Shown here piece after piece: positions 28,254 to 40,745 of a stretch of DNA of 64,000 nucleotides. The stretch comes from Dolomedes plantarius (lineage: Eukaryota; Arthropoda; Arachnida; Araneae; Dolomedidae). Position 1 is the stretch's first letter. Each line of letters opens with the position of its first letter. The notes below the pieces were generated by a model that did no database searches, was not told where the DNA came from, and saw nothing but the letters and a program-made list of their open reading frames with translations. The stretch spans positions 86,746,642 through 86,810,641 of the forward strand of contig OU015498.1 of assembly GCA_907164885.2 (NCBI GenBank), in the 5' to 3' direction. The position numbers and the translations under genes were made by a program.

Positions 28254-28329
28254 ATGTCTCTTTTGTATTTCTTTACTATGTGGTTGGAAGTAAAAGCCTG
28301 CTAAAATACGGTCTTTTTTAATACTGTAG

Positions 28330-28421
28330 GTTACGGGATGAACGAGTCGACCTTGTAGATTCTAAAGAACGTTTATATGGTTTTGATAGTCATCGCATGA
28401 AAGACCAAGCCTTTTTGAATG
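28330..28421 (+). CDS. dac: dachshund exon B: 92-nt charged linker micro-exon
   Basis: This short exon has acceptor ATACTGTAG ending at 28329 and donor AATG|GTGAGTAC at 28421/28422. Its first G completes the AG left by exon A (AGG, Arg). It then reads 30 codons with no stop, LRDERVDLVDSKERLYGFDS followed by HRMKDQAFLN, and leaves one G. That G joins GG of the next exon to make Gly. The phase fits both neighbours only if all three exons are used together, which is strong support for a real exon in an otherwise stop-ridden 30-kb interval. The position and the ESKRM-like piece (DSHRMKD) resemble the linker of vertebrate DACH1 ahead of the C-terminal box; that is an inference from memory. The segment is hydrophilic and probably unstructured. 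Skipping this exon alone would shift the frame. Confidence 0.88.
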
Positions 28422-31400
28422 GTGAGTACAAAAATTTCTTTTAATGTTCAGTAATTTATCAAACTGTTTTTTTTTCTTCCAGCATTTCCTGTTCCTTACT
28501 ATTTAAACTGAGTTAGTATAATTCAGGCTATTCACGACATATAGTAGCAAGAATTTTTACAGCCTTGGAAGCATAAAAGTTTTTAATATTCTAATACATT
28601 CGTTATCATTATATGAAAAGCCTTCTCTAACAAAAAAAAAAGCTTATAAGTCTAAAACAAGAAGCTGAAATATACTTCTCTATGGTAATATTTTTTCAGT
28701 GGAAAATTCGCAACGATTTTCGTACTTTACTTCAAGGGAATGTGTGCAGACTCTTATATGTAAACATAAATGCATACATTTATGTATACCTACTATTAAA
28801 AAATTCGAATATTTTTAAACGTGCAATGGCAATATGTCCTCTCTTGATTGACTGTGGAGTATGTTACTGTATGTCATGTAAAAAAATAAACAAAGGAAGA
28901 AGTTCTTCATATTGCTGTCAAATAATGATTGAATATTTATTCTTGAACACCTAGAAGGTAAGTATGGACATTTATTTGCACATAAAAATCACACTGGTGG
29001 TGTTCTTTACTTTCTGTGTGACTTCTTTATTTTCTTTTATTTGCTTCTCTACGCACCCTCTTGACTGCTGTGCTTTTTCTTCTTTATTTTAACTGTCTCA
29101 GTGTCATTTTCTCAGATAGTCTAACCCTCTTGGCTTAATTTTTTCAAATTTCAGTTAAGTTTTTGGATTAATAATTGTATAGAAATATGAGAGAATTGGC
29201 AAAGGCTAAATTATATTGTTTCAATTTACTTGAAATCCCAAAATAACCACGTACATTTATATTAAATCATAGTAGTCAAATTATGATAAATTATATGAAA
29301 TTACTTTTAAAATAATAATATTTAAAAAGGAAAAATTTGTAGTGAAATAATAGCAAACATATAAAAAAATTTAACATATAAATAACCCTCAAAACCTTAA
29401 TAAGAAATAAAGTTTGGATTAGGCAGTATATAATAAATACACTTACAATATTTACAGTATATTTCAGTCTAAACACGATATCATTGCGTATTTTACATGC
29501 ATTGGATATACATTTTGCTTCATTTAATTATAAAACGTTCGCACCTTTTTATCGTTCGTTTCATAATTTTAGTTTATTGTTACAACTTTAATAATTATTC
29601 TTCGAAGATAGTCTATTATAAACCTAGCTTCATTCTCTAAATCATTTGGCATAAAATATCAAACAATGGACCGAATACATGTTATGTATTCGGTCCATTG
29701 TTTGATATTTTATGCCAATTATGTCGACTCTCAAAAAAATACTTAACAGCACTATCTTGAAAGCTAATTTTTTTCCCCCGTGAATTATGATCAGGCCAAA
29801 TGGATGAAATACAAGGCTCCCGAGTTGAAATCATATCCGCCTCTTTTAATCCAACCAAAATGAAACCATAAATGCTTTCTGTGTCTTCTCCATCATCACG
29901 AATCGAGATAGGAATTCCCCGTCAGTTTCATATTCATAACATCAATTTCTGTTTTTCTGGAAAACAATGAAGGAACTTACAAAAATAGTTTCAGGAGTTG
30001 TGTATGCGTTGCCGCAGCAACACCCTTTGCAAACAACACTGCACCGACAATAAGATTCAGAGTCCTTTCAGTTAAATCAACAACAATAATATTACGTATA
30101 TTTTGGACGTTTCTATCAAAACCAATGACACACGCTTATTGCTCCCTATATTTGTGTTTACTTTGGAGAGAACAAAATTACGTTGATACAAAAAACATAT
30201 TAAGAAAGGGAATACATTGTAACCGTCTGACTTATTCCATTACTGGCAGACTTAGATTTTATGTGTTTTCATTATTTTAAAAGAGACTAATGTCTTTTAA
30301 AAGCGTTTGTAAGAAGAAAGAATGTTTTACATCAATTGAAAGCGGATGTATGCTGTTAAGTCAGAATATAAACAGAAAATTTACTTTCGGAATATGCTTT
30401 CTCTTGTGATCAAACAGTTCTTCCATGTAAGATGGATATAAGACCAAAAAAAAAATCCTTTGAAATTAAAATGATAGGGTTTCGACACATGCTTAGGTGT
30501 TGTAAGATGAGCTGAATTTAAAATTTTCAAAAGATCGATATTCCTAATTGAAAGTGCTAGTTTTGTTTTGGAGTAATTTCTGACGTAAAACATTTAAGAA
30601 AGTATTTCCAATCTTGTGTAAAGTTTATGAAAAATTAATAAATATTGTCATTTAATTATTGAGGGAAACAATTTAGCTGTATCCCTCTCTATCTATACGA
30701 TTTAAAGCATTCAAAACTTAATACTGCAGATTACTGTATGAGTAAATGGTGTATATATAATAAACTTTTAACGAATCTTTAAATAAATGATTGCGCTAAT
30801 ATTTCGATTAATTTGTTCAGGGAGTTTGCTGTTTCCACAGAGATATATATAAAACTAAGGAAGTTAATCATTATAAGGAAATATGAATTATACTACTGAC
30901 AAATAACTGAAAGTATGCATCATTTATTTTCCCTTTCCTTTTATCTAAAGTTACTTGAAATTCAAAATTAATTTTGTTTTGCATGTGAGATTATGAGATA
31001 CGTATAAAAGTTTTAGAATGATCACAAATTCTAAGAAATGCCTTTCAGAAGGATTTTGCAGTGCAACGGACTTTTAAAAGAAACACTTTATGCACTCATT
31101 TTACGCTATAGAAATTCTTCATCTCATTTAAACTTAGCGAGGTAAATTTTGAACACATATTTGGAAAAACTAACCATTACATTACAAAAAATTGACTACT
31201 TTCCCCGAAGAAAAGCCATTTTGGCTCTATAAAGTAGAGGTTATTTATCCCTTTACATATCATTAAATTCAGCCGTTATGATTCGTACAGCTCATCACTG
31301 TATAACTCGAAATGAGTTCACCACATCGAGACAGTCTCAGGATTTGAGTTTAGCGCGTGAGTGGCATCTACAGTTTCAGCCGTGCCTTTGTCAGTCCTCT

Positions 31401-31518
31401 CTGCATTGTATTGCATGTGATCAGAGCAGTCTTGTGGGCGAGCAGAGAAGCAGTCTAATTCTCTGGTTTTATTTCTTCTCCCCCTCCCACTATTTAGGCT
31501 ACTTCTGGCTTCTTGCAG
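28422..31518 (+). other. dac intron B-C (3.1 kb)
   Basis: An AT-rich intron. The one clear structure is a perfect 35-bp inverted repeat at 29646-29718. The rest has no exon, tRNA or recognisable transposon. Confidence 0.85.
29646..29718. repeat. perfect 35-bp inverted repeat with 3-nt loop
   Basis: The arms 29646-29680 and 29684-29718 are exact reverse complements, with loop GTT. The arm begins TTGGCATAAAATATCAAACA. There is no visible target duplication. Confidence 0.95.
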
Positions 31519-31743
31519 GGGGATCGGCTAACGGCCACAGTCCCGTCCTCAACTTGAGCCAGCACTCCAGCCGACCCTCCAACAGCAGTGGCAGCAACAA
31601 CAACCTCAACAACAACCCCACCACCAACGGGCCGGGAGGACCCAACAGTGGTGAGCACAGCGGCAGTGAGAACGCCTACAACGTCGAAGGTGAAGACGAC
31701 GTGAACGACAGCGAAGACGACGACGATGACGATAGGGAAGAAG
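31519..31743 (+). CDS. dac: dachshund exon C: Ser/Asn-rich segment with acidic run
   Basis: This internal exon is 225 nt with acceptor TTCTTGCAG ending at 31518 and donor GAAG|GTAAGC at 31743/31744. It is phase 1 at both ends. The peptide begins GSANGHSPVLNLSQHSSRPS, passes through Asn-rich NNNLNNNPTTNGPGG, and ends in an acidic run (VNDSEDDDDDDREE). It is low in complexity and probably disordered. The VLNLS piece resembles a short motif I recall from insect Dac proteins, though I cannot check this. Codon composition is much richer in GC than the surrounding intron, including the CAA/AAC repeat region. The frame stays open upstream into the intron from an ATG at 31278, but a polypyrimidine tract and CAG sit at the boundary and phase matching requires the start at 31519. 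The next intron is only 141 nt. Confidence 0.92.
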
Positions 31744-31884
31744 GTAAGCAAGCACTCTGGGGTGCCTTGTGAGTGCCACTCTCACCTAAAATTCAAAATG
31801 TCCAATGCTTTATTGTAAGCGCTGGAATCTCCAGCACCACCGCAACAGTGTGGTTAAAACAGCTTCTTAATCTGTTTTTTGCAG
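31744..31884 (+). other. dac intron C-D (141 nt)
   Basis: A short intron with GTAAGC donor and TTTTTTGCAG acceptor. Retention would bring an in-frame stop at 31770-31772, within about 30 nt of the donor, and remove DACHbox-C. Confidence 0.88.
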
Positions 31885-32103
31885 ACCTCAGTGATAATCC
31901 TGATGTGAGTAGTACAGCAAACACAGACAGGCTAACTTCCAGTCAGCAACAGTTAGCATACCCTGCCATGATGGGTGACATGGGTCCTTTGCCAGGACAA
32001 ACAGCTTCCTCCATAGAAACACTCCTCAGAAATATCCAGGGCCTTCTAAAAGTCGCCGCAGATAATGCGAGGCATCAAGAGAGGCAAATAAGCCTCGAAA
32101 AAG
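31885..32103 (+). CDS. dac: dachshund exon D: start of DACHbox-C (DD2)
   Basis: This internal exon is 219 nt, phase 1 at both ends. The acceptor is CTGTTTTTTGCAG ending at 31884 and the donor is AAAAAG|GTAATC at 32103/32104. The first half (DLSDNPDVSSTANTDRLTSS, then QQQLAYPAMMGDMGPLPGQ) is a linker. The second half, SSIETLLRNIQGLLKVAADN followed by ARHQERQISLEK, is nearly the same as the DACHbox-C core of fly and vertebrate Dachshund. DACHbox-C is a long alpha-helical domain implicated in Eya binding and co-repressor contacts. This block is the firmest identification in the window. It is separated from exon C by a 141-nt intron and from exon E by about 16 kb. Confidence 0.96.
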
Positions 32104-34889
32104 GTAATCTCGATGTTTTCTTAATGCTCTCTGAAAATGTATGTGTATTGATGGAATAAATAATTTTCCCGAAAGCAATCTGCGGGTATGAGCAAAGCTG
32201 AACATATATTATGTTCAAATAGGAAATGAAAATCCGAAAGAAATTGTGTATTTAAAATGAAAAATTCCAGGTAATGCCAATTTTGTGCATTTTACTCGAA
32301 ACTTAATATTCATAGTAGTTAAAATTTTCCTGAAATTCTTTTCTCATGGCGAAACCGAAGCTCCCATTAAAACTAACTGAAACAGCTTTTCACTGCATTT
32401 TATGAAATCTTATTCCGTTTGCAAGGACATGTTTGTCTTCAAAAGTTAATACTCACATTTAGACTTGCAAGTAATGGCCATTAAAAGGTCTTGGATTATC
32501 CTTTTGGATCGTGTGGTAAAAAATGAAAATACTTTGATATACACTCAAAATTAAATCAGAGGGGAGGGGAATAATCAAACTGCTAACAAAGAAAAAAATT
32601 GAAGACGAGCCGAATTTGCAGTGGATTTTGAAGCGTCATTCAAAGAAAGCAATTTACCCAGAAAAAATTTCAAAAGTCAATGAATTAATTCTTAGGAATT
32701 CGGTTGCCTTTTATGAAAAATTGGCGATTTTTTAAAATTTATTTATTTATTTTACGCTACTAAGGTATGCATACACAACATATATCAACCTTCGAAAAAA
32801 ATAATTAATCTAGTATTAAGTTAGTTTAGAAACTACCAACTCTTTCACTTAAAATGCATGCAGCTGGTGACAAATAATGAAATAGTGCACTCCGATCTCG
32901 CATTAGCGATAATTTTCACCGAGGGCCTTGTCGTTGTCTGTAGAACAGTTTTCCTCTTCCAAATGAACAACCCTAACACATTCCAAATTCCTTCATAAAC
33001 CAAAGAGGAGATAAAGAAAGATTTCTTTTAAAAACCGAAAGATAAAAAAAAAAAAATGAAAAGTTCCATAAACACTCACAGGCATTTGATAAATGAAGAT
33101 GGTCTTTATATGCTTGGGGCTATGATACTTAGCGAAGCAACTCCTTCGCACATATAAAACGGCGCCGAATCGAAGTCGAAGATTGAGGGGGTGGAAGGGA
33201 AATTAGCAGAAAGACATCCCCCCCGGCTTTCCATGGACAAGGAAATATGACAACCAGGTGCTAGTTACGACTGAGTGTTAGATAGGGCGCACAAAAGAGC
33301 AACCCCCCAAGAAGTGTTGTTCCTTCATTTCACGCAGAGCTGCATTCAGTATAGTGCCCTTCGATGGCGGAATCTAATAAAAACGTCAGTGCTGAAATAT
33401 GCCTTCCACCATATAGATAAAGTAGACGGCACAATGCGCGAACTGCTTAATTAAGAATGGACGTTTTGTAGCTCTTGCAATAGCTCCTGAGAGAAGAACA
33501 GTGGCGTGAGTCTAGTCTTATAATAAAAGGTATATTATTTTTTTATCGTAGGATGATCTTTCTATTATTATTCATAAGTTGGTAATTACTAGTAGCTAAA
33601 CTTGTGAAACGTCTGTGCGACAGATATTCCTTCGATTACCTTCCGCTGTTTGAATTTAGATCATTTCATTCCAGGTAAAAATCTTAATGTCTTCAAGACC
33701 ATTGTTTTATTAATGGAACAAGTGACTTTTTTTTCTGGATAAGGTCAATAAATTTTTCTGTGAGAGATAACTTGTATAATGAGTTGATTAATCGCCGGAA
33801 ATTCATATTAATTTGTGCGACAAAAGTAAATATTTGGCGAAAAGAATGCGTAATAGAAGAAAAATGTTTCAAAATAAATAAGCTACCATTCATTTTAATG
33901 CTACCATTTTGTTTTTGTTTTTATTAGTATTTTTAAAAATATTCGAATAAGACATATAATTTATACATTTATACCTATAATAAAATTTCATTTAAGATAA
34001 TAGCTAGAAATGTATAAAATATGTTTATGTGATATACTCACATACATGTGCTTGACTGACAGTGCCATTTGTTTTTACAAATTCTAAATCGGAATTTTTA
34101 ACAATTAATTTCATTGCTTAAAATAAATTAAGTCAAGATAGAATTTGCATTTTTAGCTTTAGGCCAACAAATATACAGCAGTTTTGCATAAGACTTTGAT
34201 ACTAATCTTAAAGCCCGAAAACGCTTGGAAGTAGGCGAGAGACCACCATAATGTAAGCTAAATTTGGAATTAAACATAAATCCCAAATAATTTTTACCTT
34301 TAAATAAAAAATACACTTATAAAGTGTTTTTAAGAAACATTATAAAAAAAGTTGCAAAATTTAAATTATTTTATAGCAATGTATTTTCATAAGTATGATC
34401 ACTTTGATTTCATAAAATATACTTTAATTAGTAAATAAAAATAAAAATGATCTTACTACGATAAAATATTATAAAAATTTTTGCTAAAGAAAAAAATAGC
34501 TCTTTTGTCAGGAAATTTTCGGGACATTGAGATGTATCTAGAAGGATAAATTTTAATGAGAATGCTATCGAATGTGCTCACTCACGAATGATGTCTCAAG
34601 ATTAATAAACTTTCAATAATAATTCTTGAAAACAATTATAAATTTCCATATCATTTTTAGCAAAATCATATTAGGCAGTGAATTTGGATGAGTGAATGGT
34701 CGAAGACAATGTTTAATTATAAGCGTCCCGAAAGTAAGATATACCTTTTCAAGAAATAATCGGACTTTCTACTTGAGTGACAACAAAAGTTTAGGATTTA
34801 CTCTTTGCCGATTAACAAAAGATAGAAGCATAAATAAAGACTAAAATCATTAAGCAAAGGCAAATGAAGATTATGGAAAGGAATTCTTA

Positions 34890-35560
34890 CTTATCTAATG
34901 GAAGGCACTCTCGAGAATAGAATGCGCGCGAATTGGAGCCCTGGACTCATCCCAGTGTTGTTCGGAGCGAGGGCCAATGCAAGATTCACCACCCCAACCC
35001 CTTCCTTATACATATCCCGGAGAAAAGCGGTTTTTCAGATGATTAAATTACGAGATCTTTTTGGGTTTTACGAGGCGACGTGAAACGGCGCGCGGTCCGG
35101 GTTCCATTTTATGCAAGCAGTTAGAGTCCCGGGTTGCGCGCCAATGTTATCTGACCATTATGGTTCCCGTGCCGAGATAATCATGGTCTTAGGTGAACAA
35201 AGGAGTAACAGGAGGGGATTCTCCTCCCGCCAGTTACTTCTTGCACAAGCACGCTCGGTAAATCATTAACAAGCGAATCCTGAAAGAAACTGATAAGACC
35301 TCTAATCACCATGTCGCAAGGATTCGTAACACACCAGAACCAGGGGGGCGGCTGCTGCCACCCCCTCCTATGGGGCAAAGAAACAGAGAAGCTGTTTCTT
35401 TTTTCCCTCTGGGCATTTATCGCCCTTTTGTCGGGAGGATGCAAGCACTCGCGTGGAAACAGATCTTCCGCCTCCGTCCCCACCCCTGCATGTTCCAGAA
35501 ACACCTCTCGGATGGAGTATATCTACTGGGAATTTTTTTTTACTCGCCGGGTTTTATTTT
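34890..35560. promoter_or_regulatory. candidate GC-richer intronic island
   Basis: Several CG-rich blocks (for example GGCGCGCGGTCCGGGTTCC near 35089) alternate with TAATC sites. There is no convincing coding frame: the 86-107-aa frames overlap each other on both strands and have no family look. Confidence 0.25.
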
Positions 35561-36112
35561 TAAAGTGGTAGCTAAAGTTCGGGGTTAAAAAATTGCCCGC
35601 TTATTTAGAGGGTACTTAGCGGCCTTATTTTTAACCCAGTGTGGTGACTTCTTGTCTTCCGGAATTTGAAGAGGATCTTAAGAGAACGCGAATGCGATTC
35701 AAGCTTGCGCTACTTTTTCTTCAGCTCAACCTGTGCGGCGTTAGAAGTGTATATTAGTGGTGTTTTGATATCTAAAGTATCGAATCTTATTGGAGGGTAG
35801 CAGCAAGTGCTAGGTCCCAAATTTCATTGAAAGGGAAATGAAAAAAAAGGTAGATTCTTTAAATCTTCGGCTAGCACCGATATAAATCCTTTTTTTTTTT
35901 TTTTTTTTTTGCATGCTAAATATCAAGAAAACTAATATCCTTTGTTAATACATAAAAAACCTTGTATTTTAAACAAATATACAAAAGTTTCCTAAATCAT
36001 ATTTTTAAGCATGGTGTGTATCATAATTAAGTTTTTTTCAGCGTGTAAATCAATATCAAAGAAAACATACAGACCAAGCATTTAAAGCATTTCTAGAAAT
36101 GGAAGTAATACT

Positions 36113-36125
36113 ATATATATATATA
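36113..36125. repeat. short (TA)n tract
   Basis: A brief TA run. Confidence 0.7.
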
Positions 36126-38896
36126 CAAAAACTACCAAAAGCTGTATAAATTCATTTAAAGTATCTAGAATAGCATTAAGGAAATAACATCTAAAGAAGT
36201 TTAGTTAAGAGATTTTATATTTGAGGATGAATAAATGAGAAAGTCAAATTATCCCAACAGGTTTGATTACAAATTACTAAAACTTACTTTTCACACAAAT
36301 AAATAAGCCATATAGAAAAGTATAGATATTTTAGAAAGATTAAGGATACATGACATAATATTACACATTGCCTTTGGGATCCTTGGACAAGCAGATAAAT
36401 GCCTGGTGGAAAAAAATTAAGTGTTTCCCTTTTTTTAGCACATAGATACTTTCTTGGTGTATCGCTCTTAGTTGTTTCTTTTTCATTTTCCTCTGGAATC
36501 TCTGAAAATGCATAATAAATATACTTTTCCACCATATTCCGGTACTGCTCTGTGAGGTGTTACACCGATTATACATTTGGGAAGTAATGTTTGTTTCCTA
36601 GCACACTCACTTTTAGGTAGGAAGAAATGACTTCACATGCGCTTAAACATTGACAGTACTAAACTTTGAAATTTATGGCAGATAGTCATTGCAAATGTCA
36701 TTCTTTAAAAAAATTCCATTATAAATATATATTTGTTCACTTTTAATAGTAAATTTAATGATAAAATTAAATAAATTTAATTAAATTTTCCCACTGAACA
36801 AAATTTTAACCGTGAATACATGCACAATTAGAGAGAAATTATTTGTGACATGTATAAACACTCTTTATATGACCAAATTTTATGACCCTATAAACTAACT
36901 TTTAAATCTCAACTAGTGTTTTTAGCAATGTAATGTTGCTCTAGCAGTTGTTTCTCTGACAATTTTGTAAGAAATTTCCAGGGAACAAAAATTTCGCTTT
37001 TTAAACCCATCTTTAATTTCTGTTTTTCTGTTAATAATAAGAAAAAATCCTTGAATGAGCAAGTTTTTGTATACAGAGGTTGTTAGTGTAAATGACGCCA
37101 ACTGTACACAACTTATTACATAACTGCCTCTGTGAAACAGGCTTAAATTTTCCCAGACTGTCCTCTTGAGTCTTAACTGAGTCACAATTGAAATAAAAAA
37201 TTAAAAAATTATGGGATTGGTGAGTTTGAATATTTGAGTTTCGTTAGATTTTCTTTCTCAGCATTTCTTCAATGTTTAGGAAAAATTCTGTAATATTCTT
37301 AGAGTGTTGTTAACAGTAGCACATGGAAAGCTTCGTTGCTGCTGATGATTCATTACGTCACAACACGGCAATTTATTACCATTCCCAAGAATAAAAGGGG
37401 AAAAAAATCGTGGAATCAGGATCCGGAAAAAATCCCGTAGGGGATTACTCCTAAGTCGGTGCTTATGAGACATGCTCTTCCACTCCAGCATAAATATTCT
37501 TTTAGTGCTTACACAATCGTGATAAACAGATCGTTTCCTCAGCGAGGAGAAAGGGCCCAGTCTATGCTGATAAGAGTCGACTCGACTCTACAAACAAAAC
37601 TCGCTGCCGATCGCCTTTTTATTTTCGACAGAAGCCGTTTTAATGGTACTTAAAGAAGATCGCCTCCCTCCCCTTTCCTCATCGTAGCTCGATAAGTTGC
37701 TCTCCCGAATATTCTCGAAATGGTTTTTCCACTAAATCTTCTTCGTTTCAATATGTCTTATCGGAAACGGAATGGCGGACTTTCCAGTTTTTTTTTTTCT
37801 TTTATCGTTGTTTGTTTCTTCGTTCTGATTTGAATTTTCGAGAGCCGTCATTATTTTTTGCATCCTTCATTTGTCCGTATCGATTGTTTGGATAACTGAT
37901 TGGAGAAGCCATTCTTCACGTCAAGTATTGGATTACGTTTTACCGTTTTGGCAGCAGTTGCCTGATGTTAAGTAGGTGGTGAACGTCAGGGAACTGAAGT
38001 TCGTGAAAAGTGAGGAAGAGGGATGAAAGCTTTTCGTATGTATTGCACGAAAGACTTTAATTGAGAACTGCAGCTGTAGTGTTGTTTATCAAATTGTTTT
38101 CCAATAGCAAATATATTTAAATCTAGATCTTGACCATAGACTTGTCAAAAGTAATTGATTCAACATCCGTTGGGACGCAACGTAAGGACGTGTGCACGCA
38201 GTCATTGATAATTCATACAAAAACAATACTTTTTATACCAAAAAGTGCTTTTCCTTCATTTGTGTGAACTTTATTGCTAGTTCCATTAGAGAAGATCTTA
38301 GCATCGCGTGATGGTAAAGCACGCCTGCTGAGAAAGCCTATTTTAGTTCAAAATAAGAAATAAAGGGAAAGGGAAAATAACAGTGAGAAACCATAGTAGA
38401 GAGAATTGGTCTCTGACATATGATGGTAGACTGGAACCACCTTACCGCTGGAAACATACATTCTTACACTGGAAACATACAAGCCCACTGCTTGTCATAC
38501 AACCTTTGTTGACATACATAAAGCCAACTTCCCGTTTGCAAGGTAGTAGGAAAAGACATGAAGACTTCTTTTGAAAGTATAGTTATCAATCTGTAGACTC
38601 AAAATAATGCTGGTCTAAAAGAATTATCTACCTCCACATATTATGGAACTAGTTCAAAGTAATTATATGAACAGCATATACAGTTAAACATTTTGAAATA
38701 TATCACAAACTCAATATTTGCCTAAAACAATATCATGCAATATTCTCTTAAATTAATTCTGAACTCTATCTGAAATAGAAGGGAAAAATATTTCGTAAAA
38801 TTTTTTTAAAGGTGCTAGCATATAATTTCTGTTTTCCATAAGATAACTAAAAATTATAATGAAGCAACATATATCTTAAAATTCTGATTTTAAGAT

Positions 38897-38936
38897 ATAA
38901 TAAATCTTAAAATCAAAAGATTTTAAGATTTATTAT
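38897..38936. repeat. 18-bp inverted repeat with 4-nt loop
   Basis: The arms ATAATAAATCTTAAAATC (38897-38914) and 38919-38936 are perfect complements around AAAA. An extra partial copy, GATTTTAAGATA, lies just before. Confidence 0.85.
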
Positions 38937-39699
38937 GATCTAAATATAAGATAATACTGATTATACTATTATATATAACTTGCTATAATTCTGTAATGGA
39001 ATTACTCGGTCTTTGTTTTCATTCATTTGAATAACATGAAACGATTTAAAATATACAAAACTAGTTGAGCTTGAGTCAAAATATAAAAACTTCATTTAAT
39101 ACATTAGAATAGTTTATGATTGAAAAATTCATACAACAACAGTTGCTGTATTTATTAATAGTATATATTTATACGAAGCAGCTATAAAATATCCATCAAC
39201 TTATATCAACACGATATGCACATCTGGACTTAAACATTCATATCTAAAGAAAAAATACTGGGGTTGTCCTTTTTAAATATAAACAAAGCTTTCATTCGTA
39301 TTTAATGCTAAACTGAGTGCTTAATTCAATTGCTCATAACAACACATCTGATTAAAATAACTTACAGTAATCCTAGAGAAAAAAAATCGTTGACACACTC
39401 CGTAAAAAGTTATATTATCGTACACAACCTCGAAAAATGAGCTAATATTTAAAAATTAGTATTTCCAAAAGGCTCGCAAAACGTTTCTCAAATATGAAAA
39501 AAAACAACCTACAAATTAAATAAAGATATGATTTTTTCCCCCTCAGACTTTTCAAGGACTATCTCATGCCTATTAAACACGTGTGGACAACCACCATACG
39601 TTTTAAATAGTTGATCTGCGAATCGATTTTCAATATTTTCTTTTCACCCAGACCAATAAATTCCTTTTTTTTTTTTCATACAGATCAACGATCCCCTCC

Positions 39700-40240
39700 C
39701 CCTCCCATTTTGAGCGGACAATAATCTGTCTCATGATCATGTATGTGATGACCAATCAATGATGACCAGTCAGTCCTTATGTGAAGCTGACGATTAGAAT
39801 GGCCCGCGGGCCGTCTTAACTGACGACTTCAGGGTCTAGGTGCGTACTTAAGAGCGATTCATCATTTAGAGTCCGCGGTTTAATCGATATCACGCCGACA
39901 GATTGGAGAGGTGCGGGGAGAGTGAGGTGGTGTCGGTTTTATAATTCCTATTCTCTCAGGAGAATTTGTGATGTAGCGGGGGTGTGAATTAGGGGATTTA
40001 CAGAGAGTTGTGCGCAATAAATATGCACATATGTTGATAAGTAAATGCGAAGTGTTGTGTCGGAGAAAATGCCTCTTAATGTAAGAACTTAGTTAAATAT
40101 TGATTGCCTACTTAACATGCGACGAAGTTTGGTCCCGTCGCACAGTCTGAGACCGCATCATAGTGTGGAATTCTACCGCAACGACGTGTTATTAGTGCGG
40201 CGTTTCAGTCTCTAATTACGCTATCGTTAATAACTGAAAT
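39700..40240. promoter_or_regulatory. candidate conserved non-coding element
   Basis: A GC-richer, non-repetitive block. It has a duplicated TGATGACCAATCAA/TGATGACCAGTCAG motif (39746-39773, Exd/Pbx-like sites), a 12-bp perfect palindrome GGCCCGCGGGCC (39801-39812) and an ATCGAT site. A regulatory role is inferred from composition and motif density only. Confidence 0.3.
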
Positions 40241-40418
40241 ATTTCATATCATCATTTCCCCCCCCCCCCTTACATCTGCTCCACATGCACAAGCATACAT
40301 ATTGTGTCATCAGCTATTATGAAGGTCAAACACTGCTACAATTCCTCCTAAGCCTAAAATAATACAAGCAAATTTAGATAAAATTCAAGCAGCAATTTAT
40401 ATCAAACACAAGTCATAA

Positions 40419-40598
40419 GGGCCTGTTCACATAGGAGTCCAGTAATGGAAGCGTAAAATGAAGGATGGCGCTGAGATGGAAATAAACCAATCACAGGCAT
40501 TAAAAATGTCGTTGCTAATCATTTGGAGGTTTGTCATTGGTCAAATATATTTCATTACTTAAACGCTTCCGCTACCGGACTCCTATGTGAACAGACCC
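40419..40598. mobile_element. Harbinger-type MITE 1
   Basis: A 180-bp element with 36-bp terminal inverted repeats that differ at 4 positions, both starting GGG[C/T]CTGTTCACATAGG. It is flanked by TAA at 40416-40418 and 40599-40601. A 3-bp TWA target duplication and GGGCCTGTT-like ends suit the PIF/Harbinger (Tourist-like) class. There is no coding capacity. Confidence 0.85.
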
Positions 40599-40607
40599 TA
40601 ACTCTTA

Positions 40608-40745
40608 GGGCCTGTTCACAGAGAATGCGTCAGTGTCAGCGTTAAAAATTTTAACCTATCATATACCAGTCATTGACGTATTTAACCAACCAGCCCTAAC
40701 GAAATCTTTAACGCTGACGCTGGCGAATCCTATGTAAACTGACCT
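40608..40745. mobile_element. Harbinger-type MITE 2
   Basis: A 138-bp element directly after MITE 1, flanked by TTA at 40605-40607 and 40746-40748. The left end is GGGCCTGTTCACAGAGAATG. The right end on the minus strand is AGGTCAGTTTACATAGGATT, and both arms share CAGCGTTAAA inside. It is related to MITE 1 but has a different interior. Confidence 0.8.

Noticed and set aside
31494..31751. 85-aa minus-strand frame
   Set aside because: It is the antisense shadow of exon C and is composed of valine-rich reverse-complement repeats.
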